Shown: positions 37,740 to 45,878 of the stretch, piece by piece
How positions within the stretch are numbered: the first letter of the stretch is position 1
How the letters are laid out: the number at the start of each line of letters is the position of its first letter
Assembly: GCA_964408955.1 (NCBI GenBank)
Contig: CAYPBK010000003.1
Coordinates: forward strand, 62,001-126,000
Origin: JAAYKT01 sp964408955
GTDB lineage: Bacteria > Bacillota > Clostridia > Lutisporales > Lutisporaceae
DNA: 64,000 nt
Direction of reading: 5' to 3'
Position numbers and translations under genes: made by a program
Notes under the pieces: model-generated
Database searches by the model: none
What the model was told of the DNA's origin: nothing
What the model saw: the letters and a program-made list of their open reading frames with translations, nothing else

Positions 37740-39878
37740 TTATCTTTCTATTTTTAAATATTTTACTATTGCCGCTGCAGTTTCAGCTTTAGTTAAGGAC
37801 TTTTTAGGTAAGAAGTATCCATTTTTACCAGTCATAATATCAAGACCTGTTACTATGGCTACATAGCCTATAAGCTCATCTTCATAATCATTTTTATCAA
37901 TATAATCTGTTTTAAAAATTTCTGCTTTTCCAGCTAAATAACCTATTTCCATTGCATTAACCAGCATTCTTGCCCCATCTATTCTATGAACCTCTTCATT
38001 AATATTTATTTCATTTTCTTTTATAATATTTTTTGCAACTGCCTGCTTATAATACGTATCATACTCTTTATCTATGTCTTCTGAGTTCTTAGTAATTGGG
38101 ATTATGGGATAGCTGTATGGTTCTAGTGCATTAACAAGTATTTTAATGAATTCCTTCTGTTTGATTGCTGAATCAGGTGAAAATTCATTAGAATCAATCT
38201 CTATAATCCCAGCATCAACTAAATCTAAAATGTAGATTTCCGCCCAATGTCCCTGGATGTCATTAAATAACGTTTCTTTCTCTTTTAGCATTTCAGCATT
38301 ATAGTTTAAAGCCAAACCTGTCACTGGATCAAGCATTCCGGAAAAGTCATTAAAAGAATAAACTAACCTTATTGTTAAATTTTTAGGATAAGGAAGTTCA
38401 TTATCGTAATGGGTTATATATTTTAAGCCAAAATCAGCATTTTTAAATAAAGCAGTACCTGCATCCTTTAGTGATATTATATTAATAGCTTTTGGGAATT
38501 CAATTTCAGACCAATTATTATAATAGCTTATTATATCACCGGTATGACAATTAACGGTAACATTCAAACTATTTCCCGGACAGGGTATGCCATTTATTTT
38601 TCTGATAAAGCTAAATTGGTAGCTGGTCAGATTTTCAATATTTTCGTATTTATTATTACTAGGTTTATATTCTGTTTCTTTAAATTTGTCTTTTGCAACT
38701 TTCTTTAAAAAGGTTTCCCCAAGCTCTTTGCTTTGTTCCTTGGAGTATTTTGGAGTTTCTTTAGATAGTTTATCTAATGCACTATCACCTCTATAAAAAT
38801 TTTTAATTTCTCCTGTCAGAGCATCTATGGTTATGCTAGTATAGGAATATTCATTTTCCTTTGGGTCATTATAGTCCCAGGAAAAATTCCATTGTGCTTT
38901 TTTCCCATTATCATAGCTGTATAATGAGGAATGAGTTAAAATTTGCTTTTTGTTATACTTCATGATGCTTTCAGCTATTTTAATAGCTTCATCTTTTTCA
39001 ATATACTGTGTAGACTCTTCAGTTATTTTAATTTCTTCAGGGGTAAGGATTTCCTTAACCTCCATACTTTTAGCTGCATCACCGCCGCCGCCCAAAGCCA
39101 TGTTATATGAGTTATATAAAGATTTTAAGGGCTCCCCTGTTAGCGCATCTATAGGTCTATTTCCTTCTTTTAGGCTGTAGACTAAAACTGCTTTATCATT
39201 TTGAGTTTTACTATCATACTTAATAAAGTAAGAAAGTTCTAAACAATTAGTCTCATAAAAGAACTTTTTTGCCTCCTCTAGGCTAAGGATTTCAGAAGCC
39301 TTTGGCAGGGCATCCTTGTGCCAAGTAAAATTGTAATTTTTCAATTCTAAAGTGTTTTTATCAATTCTAACATCAGCTCCATCACCGATAAAGGGAACTC
39401 CATTAACCTGTCTGACATATTGGAAATAGTAACCATCATAATCATAATATCCTTCTAAAGTCGAAGGCTCTATAAGCTCTAATTCCATATATTTTTGGGG
39501 GTGTAATCTTTTAATTAAGGCCTCCGAAATTACACAAGCCTCTTCTCTTTTATACTTTGGTAGCTTCGCTGGTGCTTTGTAAATTGAATTCCATCTATTC
39601 ATATTGGTGATGTCCCCGGTGTCGGCATCAACGGAAATGTTTATGTATTCATTACCATTAGTCCAGTTGAGATTCCATTGCTTATTATTCTCTTGGGATT
39701 CATAATAGCTTTGGTTAAAATCATAACCTTCCGTTAATAAATCAAAGCTGCCCTTTGCTATTTCGATAGCCTTTTTTAAATCAATTTTAGTATTGCTTTC
39801 CTCAGTATCGGCATATAGCAGCGATATATTTGATAGAAGTATTGCCAATATAAGAATTAAAGAAATTATTTTTTTCAT
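37740..39878 (-). CDS. Secreted YcdB/YcdC-repeat protein with SLH domains
   Basis: The 712-residue protein has a signal peptide (residues 1-23, MKKIISLILILAILLSNIS). Residues about 30-520 hold two tandem YcdB/YcdC-type repeats with PepSY-like pieces; the recurring phrase of Trp/Asn followed by SVDADTGDI or TIDALTGEI marks each unit, as does LSLEEAKKFF. The C terminus is SLH-like: FNDIQGHWAEIYILDLVDAG near 545 and a last copy ending SLTKAETAAAIVKYL; the middle copy is divergent. Anchoring to the cell wall is expected. PepSY/YcdB proteins often inhibit or chaperone proteases; here this is only a suggestion. GAGGAG precedes the ATG. Confidence 0.88.
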   Translation of the reverse strand: MKKIISLILILAILLSNISLLYADTEESNTKIDLKKAIEIAKGSFDLLTEGYDFNQSYYESQENNKQWNLNWTNGNEYINISVDADTGDITNMNRWNSIYKAPAKLPKYKREEACVISEALIKRLHPQKYMELELIEPSTLEGYYDYDGYYFQYVRQVNGVPFIGDGADVRIDKNTLELKNYNFTWHKDALPKASEILSLEEAKKFFYETNCLELSYFIKYDSKTQNDKAVLVYSLKEGNRPIDALTGEPLKSLYNSYNMALGGGGDAAKSMEVKEILTPEEIKITEESTQYIEKDEAIKIAESIMKYNKKQILTHSSLYSYDNGKKAQWNFSWDYNDPKENEYSYTSITIDALTGEIKNFYRGDSALDKLSKETPKYSKEQSKELGETFLKKVAKDKFKETEYKPSNNKYENIENLTSYQFSFIRKINGIPCPGNSLNVTVNCHTGDIISYYNNWSEIEFPKAINIISLKDAGTALFKNADFGLKYITHYDNELPYPKNLTIRLVYSFNDFSGMLDPVTGLALNYNAEMLKEKETLFNDIQGHWAEIYILDLVDAGIIEIDSNEFSPDSAIKQKEFIKILVNALEPYSYPIIPITKNSEDIDKEYDTYYKQAVAKNIIKENEININEEVHRIDGARMLVNAMEIGYLAGKAEIFKTDYIDKNDYEDELIGYVAIVTGLDIMTGKNGYFLPKKSLTKAETAAAIVKYLKIER

Positions 39879-40216
39879 TGTATGACTCCTCGTATTATAA
39901 AGTAGTAGTGTTTACCGTCCCTCTCCAAGGACTGCATGTATATCATATTTTATGTAGTGATTACCTCTTTAGACTAATTTTGGTTTAAAAAGTTCCTAAA
40001 GCAGTGTTTTTTAAAGCTTTAGCATATACATAAAAAAAGGATGTAATAGCTTTTTATATACGTACCTAAGACTAATATAAGACAATGATAACAAATTGTA
40101 CTGATACACATTTGAATAAATGTCATTTAGTCTGTAAAATTCACAATAATCGATATTATTAGGTTTAAATATTTATTATAATAAAAGTAGAAAAAATGTG
40201 TTTAGGGGTGTAGTAA
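39879..40216. other. Divergent intergenic region, no gene seen
   Basis: This 338-base AT-rich stretch separates the minus-strand YcdB/SLH gene from the plus-strand ECF gene and must hold both promoters. TATAAT lies at about 39893-39898 on the minus strand, without a convincing -35, and another TATAAT at about 40177 on the plus strand, also with a poor -35. A small hairpin (ACATTT-GAAT-AAATGT) is near 40110. I see no riboswitch. Confidence 0.5.
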
Positions 40217-40744
40217 ATGGTTAGTAATAGTCAATTTAATGAAAAGAATAATGTGAAAGAAATTGTAAAGATTGGATTAATGTCTGCTTTTATTTATATA
40301 TCTACGGCAGCAATAAATGTCCCTATAGGACCCGGCGGGGTTATTCATTTAGGAGATAGCATGATATTTGTTACTGCTATACTCTTTGGAAGCAAAACTG
40401 CAGCAGTATCAGGTGCCATCGGGATGACTTTGTTTGATTTATTATCGCCTTATGCAATATGGGCTCCTTTTACTTTTGTAGTAAAAGCTGTTATGGGCTA
40501 TTTAGCCGGTGCTATCAGTCATGGCAAAAACAGCAATGGAGAGAGCTTAGGAAGAAATATAGCTGCTATTGCTGTATCAGGCACTTGGATGATATTTGGA
40601 TATTATATTGCGGAATCTATAATATATAAAAATATTATAGCGCCTATAGCCACAATACCTGCCAATTTCTTTCAAGTATTTGGAGGTGCCATAATAGCAA
40701 TACCATTAACTATTCTTATAAAGAAAAGTGGCTATATTAAATAA
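40217..40744 (+). CDS. ECF transporter S component
   Basis: The 175-residue membrane protein has about five to six hydrophobic helices and the phrase NVPIGPGGVIHLGDSMIFV near residues 35-53, typical of the ECF-type S-component family (ECF-ribofla_trS). S components bind a vitamin or other micronutrient and work with a shared energising module, which is not in this window. The substrate cannot be named: no cofactor riboswitch precedes it. AGGGGTG lies 7 bases before the ATG. It is a single-gene unit ending in a strong hairpin. Confidence 0.85.
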   Translation: MVSNSQFNEKNNVKEIVKIGLMSAFIYISTAAINVPIGPGGVIHLGDSMIFVTAILFGSKTAAVSGAIGMTLFDLLSPYAIWAPFTFVVKAVMGYLAGAISHGKNSNGESLGRNIAAIAVSGTWMIFGYYIAESIIYKNIIAPIATIPANFFQVFGGAIIAIPLTILIKKSGYIK

Positions 40745-40760
40745 ATAATTTCAACGGAAA

Positions 40761-40806
40761 TAAGCAAAAATAAAGGCATTGTTTTCAGTGCCTTTATTTT
40801 TGCTTA
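40761..40806. terminator. Long perfect hairpin terminator
   Basis: An 18-bp perfect stem (40761-40778 with 40789-40806) around a 10-base loop. It has T-rich right and A-rich left arms, so it could work from either side. It follows the ECF gene. Confidence 0.85.
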
Positions 40807-40964
40807 TTTATCAGTTATAGCATTAAAAAAATGCAATGAAATAGTTTTTATTCAGACTATACATAAGAATTACGCTATTTCAATATTTGAATTATGAGAT
40901 AAAAAAACAGTCATTTGTGGGGTTAATAATACAATATTGGCTAATAATGATTTATAGATGAGAA

Positions 40965-41954
40965 ATGCAATGGGGTGATTGCTTGTATATTAAAAAAAAA
41001 GTTAAAGTAAAAAAAAGCAGTAATTTTGGTAGCTTTAAATACAAGTCAAATATGTTTATTATTTTTGTTTTTATATTGTTTTTTCTTATGAAGCTCTCAT
41101 TATTCAATTGTCTCGGCTTTATAAAGGTAAGCGATGCGAAATCCATTATTAAGGACTTTGAAAAAAATTATCTGTACAGTCGTGTTTTTAATAATTCAGA
41201 GTATATAAAGCAAAAAGATTCATTGCTAAAAGGCAGGTATACAACAAAATCAAAAATAGAAAGTTTGATTGAATGGGTAAAAGTAATAGAAAATGATGAT
41301 TGCACGGAGTTCAAATACATAGATGTTATGCACGGAAAATTTAATTATTCTCATTATAAAAAAGTTAATTATAAAAAAAAGTTACTGGATTCAAAAACAA
41401 TGTATATTAGAATAAATAGCTTTGACCATGGTGCAGAAAACAAGTTTTCCAAGCTCATCGAAAGTTCAAGAAATGTTGATTGTTTAGTATTAGATTTAAG
41501 AGGCAATTGTACCGGAAGCTACAATGAAGCTATACAAATAGCTGATGATCTGCTTCCTTATGGATTGCCTATTGCGGAAATTGAGTATTCTAATTCAAAG
41601 CATATATATTATTCAAATCATTTACATCATAAATTCAAAGAAATTTATATTTTGATAGATGACAATAGTGGTTTTTGTTCTCAAATAATTTCCTTAGCCT
41701 TAAAAGAAAACCTTAAAGACAAGGTCATGATTATCGGCGACGATAGCGAAGGCAGGGACATTGGTTGGATTTGCATGTCATATGATAACAAAACCAGCAT
41801 GAGGATTGCCTCCCTAAAATGGAGTATCAATGGCAAAGATATAAGTGATTTAAACAGACATATCGTTAATAAAAAAGATATCATAACAAAAAGTAGTGAG
41901 GAGGGCTTATGTTTAGCAAAAATTATTAAGCTGATATCTAAAAACGGAATATAA
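40965..41954 (+). CDS. S41-peptidase-like membrane protein lacking the catalytic pair
   Basis: The protein has a short basic N terminus, one membrane anchor (IIFVFILFFLMKLSLFNCLG, near residues 31-50) and an external domain resembling the S41 C-terminal processing protease core. Recognisable are YIRINSF, LVLDLRGNCTGSYNEAIQIA (normally DLRNNPGG) and IYILIDDNSGFCSQIISLAL (normally VNxxSASASEI). Aligned this way, the catalytic serine position is phenylalanine (codon 41673) and the catalytic lysine position, GDDSEGR for the usual GxxTxGK, is arginine (codon 41754). No PDZ domain is seen. It is probably a non-catalytic relative. Start is uncertain: ATG 40965 or TTG 40983, which has GGGGTGA 4 bases upstream. 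Confidence 0.72.
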   Translation: MQWGDCLYIKKKVKVKKSSNFGSFKYKSNMFIIFVFILFFLMKLSLFNCLGFIKVSDAKSIIKDFEKNYLYSRVFNNSEYIKQKDSLLKGRYTTKSKIESLIEWVKVIENDDCTEFKYIDVMHGKFNYSHYKKVNYKKKLLDSKTMYIRINSFDHGAENKFSKLIESSRNVDCLVLDLRGNCTGSYNEAIQIADDLLPYGLPIAEIEYSNSKHIYYSNHLHHKFKEIYILIDDNSGFCSQIISLALKENLKDKVMIIGDDSEGRDIGWICMSYDNKTSMRIASLKWSINGKDISDLNRHIVNKKDIITKSSEEGLCLAKIIKLISKNGI

Positions 41955-41960
41955 TTAAGA

Positions 41961-41989
41961 TTTATAGCAGCTAAAAAATATGGTAAAAT
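41961..41989 (+). promoter_or_regulatory. Candidate promoter of the asparaginase gene
   Basis: TTTATA and TAAAAT with a 17-base spacer, 45 bases before the start codon. The -10 is good and the -35 weak. Confidence 0.35.
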
Positions 41990-42033
41990 TAATAAGAAGT
42001 TAAATATTTTATTTTAGTAAGAGGGAGGTAAAT

Positions 42034-43026
42034 ATGAAACCTAAGGTTGCTATAGTTTTTAACGGTGGAACAATTTCAATGTCCATAGACCCTAGAATTG
42101 GGGCTGCTATACCTTCTTTGTCAAACGATGAAATTATGTCATTAGTTACAAACATAGATAAATTCGCAATAATAGAATCAATTGATTTTTCGCATATGCC
42201 CGGACCTCACATAACACCAAAAAAAATGATGGAGTTAAAAGATTTAGTTGAAAAAACTATTGCCAGGGATGATATAACGGGAGTTATTATTACTCACGGT
42301 ACAGACACATTAGAAGAAACGGCCTACTTATTAGATTTAACTTTGAATACAGCGAAACCTGTTATCGTGACAGGTGCTATGAGAAATAGCTCTGAGCTTG
42401 GCTATGATGGTCCATCAAATTTAGCTGCTTCTGTATGCACAGCAATTTCGCCGGAGGTTACAAATAAAGGCGTTTTAATTGTAATGAATAATATTGTAAA
42501 TGCAGCTTCAGAAACAACTAAAACAAATACATTAAGCTTGGATACTTTTAAGTCTTTGGAATTCGGTGCTATAGGAATAGTAGATAATGATAAAGTTATT
42601 CTACATAGAAATGTTATTAATAGACAATACTTACCTGCAAAAGATATAGAGCCTATGGTAGATTTAATAAAATGTGCATCAGGTATGGATTCAAAATTTT
42701 TGAAGTTTTCGGTTGAATCGGGGGCTAAAGGAATCGTAATTGAAGCATTGGGTAGAGGAAACATACCTCCGACAATGATATCGGGATTGGAATACGCTTT
42801 GGATAGTGGTATACCTGTTGTTATGGTATCCAGGTGTCCTACGGGCAGGGTGCTTGATACCTATGGTTATGAAGGAGCCGGTAAACAATTAAGAAACATG
42901 GGGGTAATACTAGGCGGGGACTTGCCCGGTCAAAAGGCTAGGATTAAGCTCATGCTGGCGCTATCTTTAACTAAAGATATGGAAGAGATAAGAAGGATTA
43001 TTGAGAACTATCATTACATTGATTGA
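42034..43026 (+). CDS. L-asparaginase, type I-like
   Basis: The 330-residue amidohydrolase is of the bacterial L-asparaginase/glutaminase family, which turns asparagine into aspartate and ammonia. Active-site motifs: FNGGTISM near residue 9, with the first catalytic threonine, and THGTDTLEETAYLLDL near 88-103, with the second threonine and the Asp-Lys triad region downstream (VTGAMRN). There is no signal peptide, so it is cytosolic. AGAGGGAGG precedes the ATG. It could also act on other amides; asparagine is the best guess. Single-gene unit ending in a terminator. Confidence 0.93.
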   Translation: MKPKVAIVFNGGTISMSIDPRIGAAIPSLSNDEIMSLVTNIDKFAIIESIDFSHMPGPHITPKKMMELKDLVEKTIARDDITGVIITHGTDTLEETAYLLDLTLNTAKPVIVTGAMRNSSELGYDGPSNLAASVCTAISPEVTNKGVLIVMNNIVNAASETTKTNTLSLDTFKSLEFGAIGIVDNDKVILHRNVINRQYLPAKDIEPMVDLIKCASGMDSKFLKFSVESGAKGIVIEALGRGNIPPTMISGLEYALDSGIPVVMVSRCPTGRVLDTYGYEGAGKQLRNMGVILGGDLPGQKARIKLMLALSLTKDMEEIRRIIENYHYID

Positions 43027-43134
43027 TTTTAATTGAAAAACAATTTGCCTCTATGTCAAGCCTATTTTTGCTATATTCCACACAAAATCTATCAGTAATT
43101 ATATGGTTTAATAATATAACGATAATTATTTAAT

Positions 43135-43157
43135 GCGGCAAAGCCGCTTTTTTTATT
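43135..43157 (+). terminator. Terminator after the asparaginase gene
   Basis: GCGGC pairs with GCCGC around a three-base AAA loop, followed by eight T. It lies about 110 bases after the stop. Confidence 0.8.
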
Positions 43158-43288
43158 TTTGGGGTTCCTACTATTATTTAAATTCTATTCTATATTAACA
43201 ATACAATTCCTAATGAATATAAAAAGCCAAATTCCATAAAATAATTGAGTACAGTTCCGGTGACTTTTCATATCATTTTACAAACACT

Positions 43289-43306
43289 TAAGGAGTGATT
43301 AAAATA
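43289..43306 (+). promoter_or_regulatory. Ribosome site with apparent AUA start
   Basis: AAGGAG ends at 43295, eight bases before the ATA at 43304-43306. That ATA is the codon that aligns with the initiator methionine of relatives. A GTG at 43295 overlaps the ribosome site itself and cannot use it. Confidence 0.5.
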
Positions 43307-45736
43307 TTAGCGATAATAATGGCCGGCGGAAAAGGAACAAGGTTACGGCCTCTAACTTGTGGTATTCCAAAGCCAATGGTTCCGATATTTGATAAACCTG
43401 TAATGGAATATACTTTAGAATTATTAAAAAAACATGGTTTTTACAATATTGGGGTTACTCTATCTTATCTACCTCAGTCTATCATGGACTATTTTGGCAA
43501 AGGTGAAAAGCAAGGACTCAACATTGAGTATTTCATTGAAAAAAAAGCATTAGGTACCGGCGGCTCTGTACGCAATACAGATAGCTTTTTAAATGGGACT
43601 TTTATTGTTATCAGTGGTGATGCTTTAACTGATTTAGATATAACTAAGGCTATAGCTTTTCATAATGAAAAAAAATCAAAGGCAACAATAGTGTTAAGAA
43701 AAGAATCTATCCCAGTAGAATATGGGATTGTAATTACAGGTACTGATGGCAGAATTAAACGGTTTTTAGAAAAACCTAGCTGGGGTGAGGTTTTTAGCGA
43801 TACTATCAATACCGGTATATATATTTTGGAGCCTGAAGTATTGAGATACTATAAAAAGGGTGATATTTTTGATTTTAGCAAGGATTTGTTTCCTATTCTT
43901 TTAAAAGAAAACATACCTATGTATGGATATGTGACAGAGGATTATTGGTGTGATATCGGGGATTTACTTTCGTATAGACAAACTCATTTTGATATATTTA
44001 ACAATAAAATAAGTATCAATTTTAATAAAAAAGAGATAGAGGAAAAAATCTATGTTGGAAAGGATGTTTTTATAAGTGATAGTGCTAAATTAAAGCCCCC
44101 ATTATATATAGGGAACGGCTCTATAGTTGAAAATGAGGCTATTATAGATTCCTATTCTGTTATTTCGGATAATTGCAGGATAGGTGAAGGAAGCAAAATA
44201 AAAAGAAGCGTTCTATGGAGAAATGTGGAGGTAGGCGACTTTTCAAATATATCCGGGTCAATCCTATGCAACAATTTGATTATTAAAAATAGAATAAATA
44301 TTTTTGAAAATACTGCTATAGGTCAAAATTCTGTAATTTTAGAAAACAGCACGATAAAGCCCGGCATTAAAATATGGCCGGAAAAGAAAATCAACGAAAG
44401 TACTATTATTTCTCATAATCTAGTATGGGGAACCAAATCCTCAAAAAATATATTTGGTTTGAGGGGTATTACCGGTATAGTAAATCAAGAAATAACATCG
44501 GAACTCTCATCAGAATTAGGCTCTGTATTTGCTCTTACAGTTGATACCGGCTCGAATTTTGTAATAAGCAGCGATGGCAAGAGTCAATCAGAAATAGTAA
44601 AAGGTGCGGTTATTTCAGGTATTTCATCGGCGGGAGCTCGTTGTTGTATTATAGAAAACAGTATCATACCAATGACCCGCTTTGCCATTGAATATTTTAA
44701 AGCTGCCGGTGGTATTCATATTTTTACGTCGAGCGAAAGACCATTCACAACACATATTGAGTTTTACGACGATAATGGTGTTAATATAAACAGAACTAAG
44801 GAAAGGAATATAGAAAACTTATTAAACACAGGTGATTACAACCGTTGCAAAACTAAAGATATTAGCGCCCCTGTAAAAATTGAAAACTTTAAGGAAATAT
44901 TCATTAATCAGGGTATTGAACTACTACAGCAAAAAGATGCAATTAGAAGAAAAAGCCTCAAGATACTTGTCTTTTCAAAGTCCCTTAATGCTGCGACAAT
45001 TGCTGAAGAATACCTTAGGAAAATTGGCTGCGATGTGAGCATAATAATTGGCAAAGACGAGCTTATTGCAGCTAACTATAAAAATGCAGATTTGAGTTTA
45101 GTAATTATGGAAAACGGCGAAGAGGTAGCTTTATATGATGCTAAATGCGGTATTATAAAAAATGAAAATTATATGTTGTTTTCAGAGCTCGTAGCGATTA
45201 AAGGCTTTGATACTAAAGAGATGGTTTTCCCCTGCGCATTTCCCACTACAGCTGAGGATATTGCAAATAGGTATAAGATTAAAATACATAGAACACCATC
45301 TGATATATCAAGCATAATGAATAAAATCATAGAATTAAATAAGAACTTAAAATTGCTAAATCCTCAGCTTATTTTAAATTACAATGGGATATGGGCGTTA
45401 GGATATATACTTAGTTATTTAGCAACAGAAAATAAAACACTTTTTGAGGTTTATTCTAATATACCGAAATTTCATTTCTCTCAAAAAGAAATCCCTTGCA
45501 AATGGAATGATAAAGGGAAAATAATTAGAACCTTTGCGGATAGAATTAATGCTCAGAATGAGGATATGATTGAAGGAGTCAGATTTAAAGACCACCGGGG
45601 CTGGTCTTTAGTATTACCTGATAATGAAAAGCCTGTATTTAATATTTATACTCAAGGGGCAACCCAAGAGTTAGCAAAAGAGTTAACAGCTGATTTAATA
45701 GATAGAATAAATGAATTGCTTAATTCAGAGGATTAG
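43304..45736 (+). CDS. Mannose-1-phosphate guanylyltransferase-like / degenerate phosphomannomutase fusion
   Basis: About 810 residues. Residues 1-235 are a sugar-phosphate nucleotidyltransferase with AGGKGTRLRPLTCGIPKPMV, GDALTD and NTGIYILEPEV. Residues about 250-370 are a left-handed beta-helix repeat (IGEGSKIKRSVLWRNVEVGD). The rest looks like a phosphohexomutase, but the usual TASHNP loop reads TSSERP near residue 475 and the DGDxDR metal loop reads MENGEE near 600. The mutase part is therefore probably inactive, as in other Firmicute members. Likely product is an NDP-sugar such as GDP-mannose for surface polymers; the sugar and nucleotide are not certain. Start is discussed in findings. 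It precedes a glucan synthase gene in the same direction. Confidence 0.86.
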   Translation: MLAIIMAGGKGTRLRPLTCGIPKPMVPIFDKPVMEYTLELLKKHGFYNIGVTLSYLPQSIMDYFGKGEKQGLNIEYFIEKKALGTGGSVRNTDSFLNGTFIVISGDALTDLDITKAIAFHNEKKSKATIVLRKESIPVEYGIVITGTDGRIKRFLEKPSWGEVFSDTINTGIYILEPEVLRYYKKGDIFDFSKDLFPILLKENIPMYGYVTEDYWCDIGDLLSYRQTHFDIFNNKISINFNKKEIEEKIYVGKDVFISDSAKLKPPLYIGNGSIVENEAIIDSYSVISDNCRIGEGSKIKRSVLWRNVEVGDFSNISGSILCNNLIIKNRINIFENTAIGQNSVILENSTIKPGIKIWPEKKINESTIISHNLVWGTKSSKNIFGLRGITGIVNQEITSELSSELGSVFALTVDTGSNFVISSDGKSQSEIVKGAVISGISSAGARCCIIENSIIPMTRFAIEYFKAAGGIHIFTSSERPFTTHIEFYDDNGVNINRTKERNIENLLNTGDYNRCKTKDISAPVKIENFKEIFINQGIELLQQKDAIRRKSLKILVFSKSLNAATIAEEYLRKIGCDVSIIIGKDELIAANYKNADLSLVIMENGEEVALYDAKCGIIKNENYMLFSELVAIKGFDTKEMVFPCAFPTTAEDIANRYKIKIHRTPSDISSIMNKIIELNKNLKLLNPQLILNYNGIWALGYILSYLATENKTLFEVYSNIPKFHFSQKEIPCKWNDKGKIIRTFADRINAQNEDMIEGVRFKDHRGWSLVLPDNEKPVFNIYTQGATQELAKELTADLIDRINELLNSED

Positions 45737-45812
45737 AGGAAAAGATGATTTGCCAATTATTTAAGTATGCACCGTTTAAAAAAATAATAACTGAGTAAAT
45801 ATTTTTAATGTT

Positions 45813-45849
45813 TTTATATAGTGAAAAGTGGGCTTTCCTACTATATAAA
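45813..45849. repeat. Inverted repeat upstream of the glucan synthase gene
   Basis: TTTATATAGT (45813-45822) and ACTATATAAA (45840-45849) are perfect 10-bp arms around a 17-base spacer. It ends about 30 bases before the start codon. It could be a regulator site or a leader hairpin; no T-run follows. Confidence 0.45.
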
Positions 45850-45878
45850 ATATACTTTGAGAGGTTTAGATTGATTAT

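Noticed and set aside
39960..40216. Riboswitch ahead of the ECF transporter gene
   Set aside because: None of the conserved cores for FMN, TPP, cobalamin, folate or preQ1 elements could be found, and there is no terminator-like switch.
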